From NCBI GenBank assembly GCA_039881145.1, contig JAYKKI010000061.1, positions 12,436,001-12,500,000 of the forward strand: DNA of 64,000 nucleotides. The letters are read 5' to 3'. Below the pieces are notes generated by a model, which ran no database searches, had not been told where the DNA came from, and worked only from the letters and a program-made list of their open reading frames with translations. A program made the translations under genes and the position numbers. Position 1 is the first letter of the stretch, and each line of letters begins with the position of its first letter. Origin of the DNA: Druceiella hillmani. Taxonomy: Eukaryota > Arthropoda > Insecta > Lepidoptera > Hepialidae. Below, piece after piece: positions 1 through 12,703 of this stretch.

Positions 1-1
1 T

Positions 2-1049
2 CGAGAGAGAGAATTCATTCAGTTTTTTTCCAATAATGGAAATTTAGTTTATTGTAATGATGTTTGGGGGCTCATGAAATGCTTTGAGATAGAATATGAT
101 TCATCATAATAGCACATATCCATTAATTCATCTAAAACTAGTCTCAGAGTAGTCTTGCTGCACAATAGAAATGTTTTTCCATCTCTTCATATTGGAAACT
201 CGATTCATATGAAAGAAAACTATGATGACTTGGCTACAATTCTTAAGAAAATCAAATATCAAGGGTATCAATGGATGGTTTGTGGAGACTTCAAAGTACT
301 AACCACGTTATTGAGTCAGCAGGGAGGCTATACAATATATCCTTGTTTACTTTGTTTATAGGATAGTAGAGCCAGACAGCTGCACTAGACAAGAACTGAC
401 TGGTCTCCTCGAGTTTAACCCCCGGCGAGAAAGCGTCATCAATATGATCTTCGTTCCACCAGAAAAAGTGTTATTACGACCTCTTCATATTAAAGTGGGG
501 CTTATACAACAGTTTGTCAAATCACTACCAAGAAATGGGGTTTGTCTCAAATATCTGTGTTCCAAGTTCCCAAAATTATCTAAAGCCAAATTAAAAGAGG
601 TTGTTTTCACTGGCCCCGACATAAGGAAACTTCTAACTGATCCCCTTTTTTTGGAAACAATGGGAGACAAGGAAAAAGAAATATGGGTCTCTCTAGAATG
701 TAGTACAAAAGTTTCTGGGGAATACTAAGGACCCTAACGAAAAACCATTGTACAACGCATTCTGGCAGCATATGAAGCTCAAGGATGCAAAATGAGCTTA
801 AAAGTTCATTCCTTACAGTCCCATATTGACTATTTCCCTGAAAACTTGGGAGCCTATAGTGAAAAACAAGGTGAAAGATTTCACCAGGATGTCCGTGATT
901 TTGAGAGACGTAACCAAGGAAAATGGGATGTCTGTATGACAGCTGACTATTGTTAGATGCTCACTCGAGAAACCAAAGAAGGAAAGCGGAAATGAGTTTG
1001 GAGACGCATCAAAGAGAAAAAGAAAAGGTTTCATAAGAAAAAAGAGTAG
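2..1049 (+). pseudogene. Degenerate copy of a multicopy arthropod protein family (left-truncated)
   Basis: Conceptual translation in two frames recovers a continuous protein that I recognise as a high-copy 'uncharacterized protein' family of arthropods. Its function is not known to me; its copy number suggests a mobile-element link. Bases 2-420 (reading from base 2) contain NDVWGLMKCFEIEYDSS, then SSKTSLRVVLLHNRN, CGDFKVLTTLLSQQGGYT and DSRARQL. The reading then shifts to the frame of base 444 (PLHIKVGLIQQFVKSLPRNG, KEIWVSLECSTKV) and continues to AYEAQGCKMSLKVH, IDYFPENLGAYSEKQGERFH and GKWDVCMTADYC. Damage: stops TAA TAG at about 107-112, TAG at 359-361, further stops near 386 and 416, the frameshift at about 417-430, TAA at 726 and 735, TAG at 954 and TGA at 993. 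The lysine-rich tail ends at TAG 1047-1049, and AATAAA follows at 1102. No introns are seen. The N-terminus lies outside the window. Family membership is from memory; the decay is directly visible. Confidence 0.8.
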
Positions 1050-2063
1050 ATCTAAAATTGTGTATACATATTAGAAACAATGTTTTGAATATTTTTAAGA
1101 AAATAAATATATTTAGTTTATATTAAAAAATAAGTGTTCTTTGTTAAAAATTTGTTCTTATTTTGCAAAAAATCTATACATGATGGGATCTTACGGAAAT
1201 CATTTTTAGAATCTGCGACCTTTAAAACATATTATTCAGCAAAAATATCCCATGCAGCTGAAAAATAAATTTTTGCAGACCTGTATAATTAATAAAATAC
1301 CTTTTCCGAAATTATTACAGTGAAAAATGTGACCATAAATCTCGTACACTCTACATATCCAACCATAGACTATAACTTTATCCGATAAAATATTTTGTCG
1401 ACTGGGCCACAATTTAGATATATTCCATGAGCTAGATAATTTGCTTTATTTAATGATGTCACAATTGTAGAAAATAGTGCTTTTGAAATTATATAATAAG
1501 TATAGGCAGGGTGGGATATATGGGGCACTTACCTTTTCTTTCTCCCCCAGTCTCGTGGGTAAAAAAGACGTAACTTAATTTTCTTCGAAAATATTTATAT
1601 TAAATATAAAATGTTCATACAGTAATTTATATTTCTTAGATAATGTTAATTAACTTTAGTCGCTTTTTCAAATAATCTATTATTCATTATAAATGTGTTT
1701 TGGCATTCTTTATTTCTGTGAATAAGAAATAAAGAATGCCAAAACATTTCTTCTTAATCCAAAAAGAAAACACTTCTTACAGCTTTTACCGAGCCACGTT
1801 CAAAAAGTAATATTAAATGTTTTTCTGTGACGCGGTGGGTCAAAACGTAGGTAAACCTAATTTTCATCAATTTTCTTTTAGAAATTTTGTTTGTATTTGC
1901 AGACTAATTTATTATCAATAAGGTTTTTTTATATATATTGAAATATAATGAATTAACAAAGACTTGGTTAAACTTATGTTGTTCCTCTATAAATAAAATC
2001 CTTGCACACTGAAGAGTCCTGTGCTAACTCTGATAATACCAACAAATACGTTTAGAAAATAAA
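1050..2063. other. AT-rich non-coding stretch
   Basis: No gene recognised on either strand. If the minus-strand NPC2-like exon at 2070-2172 is real, this would be part of its first intron, with the broken gene at 2-1049 also inside it. The only structured element is the perfect hairpin at 1696-1746. No second NPC2 exon (Cys-rich, SKVGKV..V..C-like) was found here. Confidence 0.4.
1696..1746. repeat. Perfect 21-bp inverted repeat (hairpin)
   Basis: The 21 bases at 1696-1716 (beginning TGTTTTGGCATTC) are exactly reverse-complemented at 1726-1746, with a 9-base loop. A mismatch then interrupts weaker pairing. Could be the core of a small fold-back element or a palindromic insertion. No flanking target duplication was recognised. 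Confidence 0.85.
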
Positions 2064-2069
2064 ACTTAC

Positions 2070-2172
2070 CACAGTCGTGGAAGATGACGCGATCACCGAA
2101 TGCTGTCGTGACGAGCAGAGACAATACAAGTCCCCTCACTATAATTGACACCATACCTCTTCTACGCACCAT
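2070..2172 (-). CDS. Candidate first coding exon of an NPC2-like (ML-domain) secreted lipid-binding protein
   Basis: The minus strand reads MVRRRGMVSIIVRGLVLS, a hydrophobic stretch ending TTAFG, then DRVIFHDCG. This matches the layout of NPC2/ML-domain proteins: an N-terminal signal peptide, then a short strand ending in the conserved DCG that holds the first disulfide cysteine. After the first base of the Gly codon comes GTAAGT (positions 2069-2064), a strong splice donor in phase 1, so the exon would hold 34 codons plus one base. Two start codons are possible: 2172-2170, with a poor context, or 2154-2152 (GGTATGG), which leaves a better-proportioned signal peptide. The frame stays open upstream to 2274, but that part looks like 5' UTR. 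NPC2 proteins bind sterols or other lipids in lysosomes, haemolymph or sensilla. The remaining exons must lie left of 2063 or outside the window. Alternative: a chance open stretch with a lucky donor. Confidence 0.5.
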
Positions 2173-3517
2173 AGAAAGATTTACAGTCGACGAAAAAAGA
2201 AAAAAAAAATCGAAAACACTAATGAAAAAAACAATAATAAATTCACACACTCTCCGATAAGAATTTACTATCAAGCGGGCTCGCTAAGCGATTAATTCTC
2301 TGTTTATGGATTTAAAGTGAGATAAACAAAGTTTTCACTCTAGATAAATAAAGGTTGCGTGCTGCTAGCTCGAATTGAAGTAACAATAAACTAAACTGTG
2401 TGGTGAGCCACGCTAATAACGGAATCTTGGGGTCCGCTATCAGCTGATAATCCGAGCTGTGATAATGTAATTGCGATTTGTTTCTAAAAAATGAGATATG
2501 AAAATGGATTTTACAAATAAGTATTGAATGCGTATGGCTGACGGGAGAAATGTCATTTGTTTGTAGGTACTGCCCTTATTTGATTGCAAAATAATTAAAA
2601 AACATGGGCGACATAAAGATTTAAAAAAGTAATTAAGTCCGTTCTTATTCTAAAGGGGTCGACCCTTTGTTCGAAATTTATCGATCGTCGTAAACTCGAA
2701 GTGAATACTGTCTCCGTATGACTTAAATATACTCTTGTCTATGGTAGTTTTTATGGTAGTATTTAACGTTCTGTTAAAATGTCGAGATATTATGTTCTAA
2801 TTTCCGAATCACGAAAGACATTTGTAATTTAAATATTTTTAGTAGCGTTTTGTACTTCTGAAGTTTCCGTTTTATTTTTTATTTATTTAACTTTTTTTTT
2901 ACTCTACTGCTTGTTTTTAACATAGTGCCTTATTTGAGATCGTTCATTGTTTAACGTTGTAGCATCTTATTAATTGCAATTACTCTTATGTATTTTATTT
3001 TATCTTCCCATTTATTTACTTTATAATAATTTTTAAGTTTCTTATTAGGATATTTATCATATTTTCGTTATTTATAAAATTAATCAACATTTTTAACACA
3101 TTAGTCCGCAATAATAAAAAAAATACGGAGGCTTGCGGTTACACATGGGCGTGTATGTTTTCTTTTTCATAAACGTTCGCAATCCTGGCTGTGTAACCAA
3201 ACTAACTTTTGCCGGCGGCTCCACTCACGCGGTAATTTTGAAGTTAGAAGTTGCGATTTAAACCCTCCTCCCCCCCCCCCCATTAAACAAACCTTGATAA
3301 TTTATGTAACGTTGCATGTTTGAGATGTTAACTGTAGATTTATAACTCGGCCTAACGTTCAAAGAAAAAATTACTTTTCTTAAAAGCTATATGAATAAAT
3401 ATTTATATGGTGGTTATTGAAGTCATCAACACGGGAATATTGGGCTCCACTCTCCCATGTTTTTGTTGGTACACATATTATTGGTATGTATAAGCATGCC
3501 CCATTAACAATAAAACC
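2173..3517. other. Non-coding; possible 5' region of the NPC2-like gene, then AT-rich DNA
   Basis: No gene recognised. The part nearest 2173 could hold the leader and promoter of the minus-strand candidate exon, but no convincing TATA/initiator pair was found. A run of 12 C lies near 3270-3281. Confidence 0.35.
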
Positions 3518-4017
3518 AGTCAAGCATGAGTGGAGCTCACACTACGCGTACGGTTTCGTAAACATTTAGGTATTTATAAACATTTAATGGTACATAATAT
3601 TCCTATTAAAATATTAATAAAATTTTAATCTTTTAAATTGAAAATATATTGCCTACTACATGTTTCCCAGGCGCGTATTTAAAAAAAATTATATGATATA
3701 ACTACAAATTAACGATTTTTTCCTTTACTTGTTCCGTGAAACCTTGCTTTTTGCCAAATTTCATGATTCTAGGTCAACGGGAAGTACCTTATAGGTTTTG
3801 ATTTATTTGTGAGTATCAAAATAAGCATACATGGCCTTATCTTTGAAACTTGATAGTTTTTCAGCTCCAAAGGATCGTAGTATTTGATATTAATTCCAAC
3901 TTGATATATCCACTCGTTCCTGAGAAAAAGGGTCTTGACAGACAGACACAGAGACCGACAACGAAGTGATTCTATAATTGTTCCTTTTTTCGTCTTGAGG
4001 TACAGCCCCATAAAAAA
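3518..4017 (-). mobile_element. Dispersed insect repeat, hairpin/CTGTCTGTC family, about 500 bp, minus orientation
   Basis: Recognised from lepidopteran genomes. The minus strand starts with a TTTTTATGGGGCTGTACC-like end at about 4017, runs through TTGTCGGTCTCTGTGTCTG (near 3950), CTCAGGAACGAGTGGA, and TTGACCTAGAATCATGAAA (3779-3761). It ends with the decayed hairpin block at 3521-3550 and TACGGTTTCG near 3549-3558. No coding capacity; an 80-codon minus frame across it is incidental. Non-autonomous; class (Helitron-like, SINE-like or other) not determined. Confidence 0.7.
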
Positions 4018-4950
4018 TATTTAAAAAACGGAACCGGATCTCAGTTTTTATTTCGGTAGTTAATTAATTTTGCAATAAAATATAAAACTATTATATACAA
4101 ATAACATTATGGATAATTTTTTCCGGAAATTCCTCACGCCTGGGTTTTTTTCCTCATGTTTGGCTTCAAATTTTCTCATTATTATTATTTTACTTTTCTC
4201 TTCGCGGCTGAAGCAATCTAACTTTTTCCTGGTACAGAAAAACGAGGAGGCTTTTTTTATGTTAAATGCTTTAAACTGGATACTTTTTTTGTAAGAAGCA
4301 CTACAGAATATACATTATTCAGATTGTGCATTTGACATAGCATCACTTTCGATTCGTCTTCATAAATTACTGTCTTTCGTTAATTCTCGGATCAAATCAA
4401 TTGACATTACGTGCAGTTTTCAATGCATTTTTATCAAATACGCTCATATTCCCATCAATCATAGTGAATCATTGCGTATCTTTACATTTTATGATTGACT
4501 CGGCATCGGCTAACTGACAGCAGATACGTAAAATATAAATAGCCACAAAAATAAACACAATGTTTTTTTAAAAAAGCTAAGCGGCAAAAATTTAATTCGA
4601 ATAACAACGACATATATGGACGTATAGTGTAATTTGTTGCAAATTATAAAATCATGTGATTAAAATACATTATCTACGATGTTGTCGATTTTCGTACTGG
4701 CCGTTTTATCTTTGGTTTGGCGTTGAACTCAATATAATTTTGTTTTAAAGCCATGGAATTCCTTTTTCAAAATTAATCATTTATCTTTCTTTTATGCTTT
4801 TTCTCTGATTGGGTTAAGTTACTTACCATAATGTAAAAGATGAAAATTGGCATGAAACACAGAGCGGAATAAAGTAGGATACGCATAACATAATATCAAT
4901 GAAACCAAAAATAAAAATCAAACACCAAAAATAAACGATCGCAGCGTTAT
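4018..4950. other. AT-rich non-coding stretch
   Basis: Nothing recognised on either strand. Short open frames (e.g. 4109-4294) have AT-driven composition with no motif. Confidence 0.35.
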
Positions 4951-5665
4951 TGGATAACATTGCATGGACATAATGTAATTTTGATTATCCTCCAGCCCAG
5001 GAAAAACTCCATATTTTTAGTTTTTTGTAACTGTATACAGCGAATTATACAATCTTTCAATAATACATTGATATGGATAACATTGCATTGACATAATGTA
5101 ATTTTGATTGTCCTCCACCTCCGGAAAAAACTCCGTATTTTTAGTTTTTTATAACTGTTTTTTATAACTGTATACAGTGTATTGTACAATCTTGCAATAA
5201 TACATTGATGTGGATAATGTTGTATTGACATAATGTAATTTTGATTATCCTCCACCTCAGGAAAAACTCAATATTTTTAGTTTTTTATAACTGTTTTTTA
5301 TAACTGTATACATTGAATTGTATAATCTTGCAATCATACATTGATATGGATAACATTGCATTAATTTAATGTAATGTTTATTATCCTCCACCCCAGGAAA
5401 GAGGGTAAACAAAATATATAACTGTTTTTATAACTGTATACACCGAATTGTACAATATTGCAATAATACTTTGATATGGATAACATTGCACTAACATAAT
5501 ATAATTTTGATTAGCCTCCACCCCCGGAAAAACTCAATATTTTTAGTTTTTTATAACTGTTTTTTATAACTGTATACAGCGAATTGTACAATATTGCAAT
5601 AATATTTTGATATGGATAACATTGCATTGACATAATGTAATTTTGATTAGCATCCACCTCTGAGT
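4951..5665. repeat. Tandem array, unit about 123-137 bp, 5 to 6 copies
   Basis: TGGATAA, the start of each unit, recurs at 4951, 5074, 5211, 5347, 5477 and 5613. Units share GGATAACATTGCATTGACAT, TAATTTTGATTATCCTCCA, a GGAAAAACTC..ATATTTTTAG block, TATAACTGTATACA and CAATAATACATTGATATGG. Length differences come largely from a local doubling of TTTTTATAACTG. An open frame on the minus strand (5255-4947) is only a translation of the repeat. Confidence 0.93.
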
Positions 5666-6882
5666 ATTTATTTTTCTATCTGGGAATTTATTTTTGAGAG
5701 TTGTATTTATTTATGAGATATCTATTTCATTTTGCTAACCTCATTGCCTCACAATAGGGTATATGACTGACGTCAACATTTATTGCAAAAATATTTTAAA
5801 ACTGTGGAGTAGGTTTAAAAAAACCTTGGGATGAAAAAATAATGCACATAACAAACATTAATCAAAACTTCTAAAGAGGAAAAAAATATCAATTTTTTGT
5901 TCATAAATTGAAATGGTTATTATGAATTTAGTTTCCACACAAAAAAAATGAGAAAATTATAATATGCAATATATAACTTAAATGCAATATTTAAAGAGAT
6001 ACTGAAAATATTTAATAAACTCCATTATAATGGATGCTAATAATTGGTTACCAGTAACGTCATAAGTCAGTTTTTAAGTGGTTATAACTTTGTAATGAAT
6101 GAATTTTTAATGTTATTACTTATTCCATTCTGGTAATAAAAAAATATATAGACTCTCAAGATATACTCGCAAGACATCAAATAAATGACAGAACTCTGGT
6201 TCGGACTGGTTGACTCAATTCGGGGTTAGTTCTTGTCAAAATATTGTTATGTGGCTCATGTGAATAGCATGGATATGAGAAATAACGACAAATAAACGTT
6301 GTAGAAATTAACACAAAAACATATTGAACAGGTAAGTAAAAACTGTGATACACCATTTTTAAGGTTCTATCCCTTAAAATGAAAATAAACGAAATCCTTA
6401 TAAAATTGCTTACGAGTTCATCGATTTTATCAAAAATTGTATGATATAAAATTTTCAAATTTGCCCTAATAATAAACCATACTGATCTGTACCTCCATAT
6501 TTTAATAGTTAACGCTCAAAAACATTAAATTAAAAATTTTAGAGGGGACAAATTAATTATCCATTTTTTTTTCATTTCATATATCTTGAGCAGTAGTAAA
6601 ACAAAAAAAAATTAAAAGGATTCCAAAGCTATTTATTTTATAAACAAATTCCGATCAAATGCTTGACGTTGAAACTTGAAATTTGGCATGATAAAATATA
6701 CAAGCGTGCAGATATTTAAATAACATTCAATAACGTTCATATGAAAACTTTAGAAAGGGTAAATTATATTTACTTAATTTTTTTGAAGTTAAAACTACTT
6801 TAGGCGCACCTGCGCACTTTTCCGGAGCAGTAAACTAAACTAAGCCGTCATCACCAACATCACCGACCCGGATGATGTTGAA
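5666..6882. other. AT-rich non-coding stretch
   Basis: No gene, array or element recognised. Contains TTTAGGCGCACCTGCGCAC near 6801, a short GC-richer patch leading into the next array; a related TTTTTAGGCGCACCTAA occurs at about 9196, suggesting a small dispersed repeat. Confidence 0.3.
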
Positions 6883-7105
6883 TCGGGTAAACTCGGCACC
6901 TTCGCTATTTGGCCAAGCGAGTTCCAAATTCAAAAACGATGACATATGGTCAATTGAGTTTGCACTGCATTGTTCGGGTAAACTCAGCCCCCTTCGCCGT
7001 CGGCCAAGCTAGTTCCAAATTCAAAAACGATGACATATGATCATTTGAGTGTGCACTGCATTGTTCGGATAAACTTGGCCCCCTTCAACATCGGCCGAGA
7101 GAGTC
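6883..7105. repeat. Tandem array, 91-bp unit, about 2.5 copies
   Basis: TCGGGTAAACTCGG-like unit starts occur at 6883, 6974 and 7065, exactly 91 bp apart. Each unit contains CTTCGC..TCGGCCAAGC, GTTCCAAATTCAAAAACGAT and TGCACTGCATTGTTCGG. GC content is higher than the flanks. The third unit is truncated at the GGCCGAGAGAGTC segment. Confidence 0.9.
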
Positions 7106-8216
7106 CGCTGTCTACCACGGAGTGCATCGTTTGAAGAATTACGTTCTTTTTTTAATAATATTTTATTTCGGTATAATTTAATATAATAGGCTTATGTTAT
7201 TATTAATTTTTTAATTTTGTATTGAAAATTTCCGACGTACACAGTTTGGCTATACGGGTTACCAAAGTTTCACTTCTACATTATGGTCTTAAGCATTCGA
7301 ATTTTTTTTAAATTTCCCGTATACTATTTTTTTAGAAATTGCTAAAGTTATAATTATGAAAAAAGCATTGTTACTGAAAGTTCAAATAAACTTTACTGGA
7401 AAACTATAGCGATGGTTTTAAATTTTTTGCGTTTTGACATATTAACGATATTTTTTACAAATGTGAAAAATACAATACGCAATATTTTAAAAATAATATT
7501 AATATTTGTAAATTTACGTATCCGTTAATATTTACATATGTCTAAATGTGTACGAAACTCTCGTAGCGCGAGCTCTATTCGTACTTAACAGATTTCATTC
7601 TTTGCCGTTATATTGGTGACGTTTTTTAGGGTCGGCTTGCATGTCATTCGAGTTACAGTAGTAATTGAGGTAAAAATAATTTTAGCAGGCGCGCTACATT
7701 ATGAGCGATAGGAAACATAATGCAATTTTTCATGTTAGTTAAAACTTGATAAATAACGCTTTGACTTGAAAGAAACTTTTCTAAATACGACTTCTTTATT
7801 TATTAGTCAATAGTATATAACTTTATTTAATAATAATAATATTTCATTATCGCGGTATAGATACGATGATGAATTTGGACAATAATTACTGGAAACGACA
7901 TTCGGAATTTGTGAGATTGTGCAACTTATAACATTGACGTCAATACAAATTGCGTCAGAGGCAGCCTTTTATCAAGGTCAATCAGTGAACATTCGTAGGT
8001 AAACCAAAGACAGGTTTCACAATTCATTCGACAATATGTCAAATCGTTTCTGGATAATTATGGTGCTCGGTGGTTTTGCCTCCGTTGTTTTATCTTAATT
8101 ATTGATATTATTACTTTTAATTTAAAAATAGACAATTGAAAAATAATAGTCAACAGTCAGAAAAATTCCATTCAAAATCATTCACTGGAATACGTTCGTT
8201 CGATATAGCATTGTGT
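7106..8216. other. AT-rich non-coding stretch
   Basis: No gene or repeat recognised with confidence. Open frames are short and featureless. Confidence 0.3.
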
Positions 8217-8418
8217 GATGTACGTTAGATGTAGTAAGACGGGTTTCTAATTCTAACGTACATCTAACGATCCAGCCGCGCGGCTTGCTACATCTAACGT
8301 ACATCTAACGATCCAGCCGCGCGGCTTGCTACATCTAACGTACATCTAACGATCCAGCCGCGCGGCTTGCTACATCTAACGTACATCTAACGATCCAGCC
8401 GCGCGGCTTGCTACATCT
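8217..8418. repeat. Four-copy 41-bp tandem array with an inverted copy beside it
   Basis: The 41-bp unit (TCTAACGTACATCTAACGAT followed by CCAGCCGCGCGGCTTGCTACA) starts at 8252, 8293, 8334 and 8375, with nearly identical copies. Just before it, 8217-8234 reads GATGTACGTTAGATGTAG, the exact reverse complement of the join between units. Each unit carries the palindrome AGCCGCGCGGCT, giving a local CpG-rich island in AT-rich DNA. A minus-strand frame here is only the repeat read through. Confidence 0.93.
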
Positions 8419-9100
8419 ACCTCTCGGCAATCTCCCCGTCGTCACTACACTGCTTCGAACCATCCGCCAAACAACATCGATCGTACGAATCTGGAATATA
8501 TCCACACGGATACTCAGAATGATCACTCAGTAAATAATCCCATCTCTCTCTATTTTGCACGGTTCAAACAGTGTTCCCAGACTTCTGTTACATTTTCATC
8601 ACCCTCTGCTCTGTCCCGTTGAATTATAGTGTGATGATATATGATCTATAATTTTATTCAAAGTATGGACTATATAAAATAATTTTTGAAATCGGGGCAA
8701 GAAATTACCGCGAACAAAAAAATAAACGCAAAAATGTTTTTCAAAGTACGCGCCTAAATTGTCGATGTAGTTTTGCCATCTTAATGGTAGCAGTGGAGAA
8801 ATCTGTACAGTGAAAGGTGTTTTCTATGACTTGCGGGTGTCAAATATTTTTCCTCTCCCAGATAGCTTGACAGATAATTTCAAATCCAGCTATTGTCATT
8901 TGAGTAATTTTACTAGTCCGGCATTTCGTCGAACACTGTCCCGTCAGGGAATTAATCTGTCTCTATTTACCAATATCGGCTGCTTAATCGCAAGTTCCCT
9001 CATTCGTTACAATAGATATTTCTTGTAATCAATTGATCACGTTTCATGAAGATGTAGTGAATAACACCAGCGCTGAACCACCGAACAGACAACATTAGCT
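8419..9100. other. Non-coding stretch after the 41-bp array
   Basis: A 72-codon plus-strand frame at 8810-9028 has no recognisable domain, no start context and no flanking splice signals that convince. I see no gene here. Confidence 0.3.
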
Positions 9101-9188
9101 ATTTTTGGTGAATATTCGGTTTCGGAGTATGTTTTGGCACTTTACCTGTGCCAAAACAATGTGCCGAATACTTGAAATCCCCAAAAAT
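9101..9188. repeat. Nested palindromic repeat with TTCGG motifs
   Basis: GTTTTGGCAC at 9131-9140 pairs exactly with GTGCCAAAAC at 9148-9157 across a 7-base loop. The flanks (TTTTTGGTG..ATTCGG on the left, CCGAATA..CCCCAAAAA on the right) pair imperfectly to extend the stem to about 88 bp overall. Resembles the TTCGG/CCGAA palindromic repeats seen in lepidopteran genomes; origin uncertain. Confidence 0.7.
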
Positions 9189-10208
9189 GATCCATTTTTA
9201 GGCGCACCTAACAATGCGACATTATAATAATTCGCCTTTATTTAGTGACAGCAAACAAAATAAGTTGTGAAATTATTCTTTTCTGATTCTTAGTTATCAC
9301 ACAAACTTAGAAGATACCACAAATATTACTGTCTTCGTTACGACGTGTATTACTAAAAACGTTTAGAAAACTCCAGCTCGGTACAATGCAAGTTACATTG
9401 CTTTTGAAGTAAAATTTCTAGGTTGATATTCGAGGTGAGGAACATCACTATGTTCCTCACCATCCATTGATGAAACATTACGCGTAACGAAACAAAATGT
9501 CTCAAAATATTGGTTCATGATTAAGAAACACAGAGTGGCAGAAGTCTCGAAACCCCCATAACAATCTAGAGGCAACATAAGCCACAATCAAATGAAGCTC
9601 GACACCGAAGACTTATCGATATAATTATTGATCAAACTATCATTATGAGCATTTCGTGTTCTAACTATTAGCATTGTTGAGCAATAGTCTAAGGCGGACC
9701 GTTGACCTAAACGACGGAGCAAGTAACAAGATATACGTAGTAATCAGACAATAATGAAAATGCCTTTTAATGATCATGTCACATGCCATTATGAAGCAAA
9801 TTGCGACAAAAAACGTGATGCTATCTAATGAGAACCTAAATGCCTCGGCTTTGTTACAAATGTCAGTAAATGAAACCGCAGATGTATTTGTAAATATTCA
9901 ACATGGAAAAGAAGAAGAACAAACCACATTAAATTAAAAGCATACCACGTACAAGAGCCATGATGCTACGCTACACAAATGGATGAACAGGCATTTGCTT
10001 ACGTAAAATACGTCTCGTTGAGTGATAAAATATATGCCATGCTACTTGTCAGATACCTTGTCATTTCACTTAAATCAGTATCCAGCCTAATGTAAAACTA
10101 CACTTGGCATTTTTACTTTAGCCGTTTCTGATATTGGGCCGTAAAACAGACAGATGACGCAGCTGATTCTTATGCTCATGTATCGTATAATTGGTATTTT
10201 TTTTAAAA
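9189..10208. other. Non-coding stretch with a 12-bp hairpin
   Basis: GGTGAGGAACAT at 9434-9445 pairs exactly with ATGTTCCTCACC at 9450-9461 over a 4-base loop, a tight perfect stem lying inside a 64-codon minus-strand frame (9587-9393) of no recognisable family. No gene called. Confidence 0.4.
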
Positions 10209-11333
10209 TGATAGATCAATTTTATTTAAATATATAGGTGTACAACAAATTTGTTGTATGTTTTCATTATCTTAGTCGTGTATTCATCTTGTTTAAACAT
10301 CTGTTTAGTGCGAAATCGAAGTGGTTTATACTTAGTTTTGAATTTCGAAATAACTATTTATTTAAATATGAACAATGACATCCATATACGAACGCCAATA
10401 AAACATATTTATTTTTTGATTATTTTTTTATAAGAAATCGTTTAATATATGAATATATAAGATATAACTTTAGAGCTAAAGTTATGGATTTTACAAAATC
10501 AGTAATGTAGTTGATTTTTCATTCACTTTTGATAAACAAGCAAGAATTATTTATAATATAAAACTTTTTTTTTTTCTAGAAACCAGTAACAGTAAGTTCA
10601 CGTGTATGAATTACGGATTTCAGCCAAGTCAAAGAAAAATAAACACAACAAAGGACTGTTGTCTATACATCCTACTTAGTAAATATATATATATAGAATC
10701 TTAATTAATTCCTTTAAAGTCGTAAGACCTACGAACTTCTCTCTAACTCAGAAGCCAAAGCAACTTTCAAGATGGGCAGCGAAAATGAGACTATAATTTC
10801 TCTATACGAAATATAAATGATTCGAAACACAAATAATTGTTGTGTCAGTTTTTCTCTTATTCGCGCGTCTACAAATTGAACGATCAACAGCGAAACAGAT
10901 AATTGTCTTTTCTGCTCCTTTTTAATATCACCTATCCTTTGAGGTCCCCTTTCAACTACTATAAGTTAACCGTACTACTATAAGTTAATCAACTACATAA
11001 GTTAATCAACTACATTAATGATTTTGTAAGATCCATAACTTTAGCTCTAAAATTATATCTTATATATTTATATATTAAATGATTTCTTATCAAAAATAAT
11101 CAAAAAATAAATATGTTTTATTGGTGTTCGTATATTGATGTCATTGTTCATATTTAAATAAATAGTTATTTCGAAATTCAAAACTAAGTATAAACCACTA
11201 AGTATAAACCACTTCGATTTCGTACCAAACAGATTTTTAAACAAGATGAATAGACGACTAAGATAATGAAAGCATACAACAAATTTGTTGTACACCTATA
11301 TATTTAAATAAAATTTATCTGTCTGATCTATCA
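10209..11333. mobile_element. Fold-back / MITE-like element with about 310-330 bp terminal inverted repeats
   Basis: The left arm (10209-10516) is closely reverse-complementary to the right arm (11004-11333), beginning TGATAGATCA and ending TGATCTATCA. Shared blocks include TATAGGTGTACAACAAATTT, TTTGAATTTCGAAATAACTA, AACAATGACATC and the 16-base AAAACATATTTATTTT. The right arm has a 9-base insertion near its tip and a 13-base internal duplication (CACTAAGTATAAAC at about 11197-11210). The 487-bp centre carries no transposase and holds three copies of an ACTATAAGTTAAT-like 17-mer at about 10954-11015. The arms' near-identity suggests fairly recent activity or gene conversion. Open frames of 60 and 75 codons occur in the two arms because they are inverted copies. 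No target-site duplication was identified, so the superfamily is unknown. Confidence 0.85.
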
Positions 11334-12585
<1,252 letters not shown>

Positions 12586-12663
12586 TGGCTACACATAGCA
12601 CACTAATACAGACTATAAAGAAAAGGTTAGAGAGTCAAAGAAAACACGAATATAAAAGAGATT

Positions 12664-12703
12664 ATTTTATTAAAGCAAGTCATTTGAATTGCTTTAATAA
12701 AAT
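12664..12703. repeat. Perfect 15-bp inverted repeat
   Basis: ATTTTATTAAAGCAA (12664-12678) is exactly reverse-complemented at 12689-12703 with a 10-base loop. No associated coding sequence. Confidence 0.8.

Noticed and set aside
4947..5255. 102-codon minus-strand open frame
   Set aside because: A translation of the ~130-bp tandem repeat; its sequence repeats with the unit.
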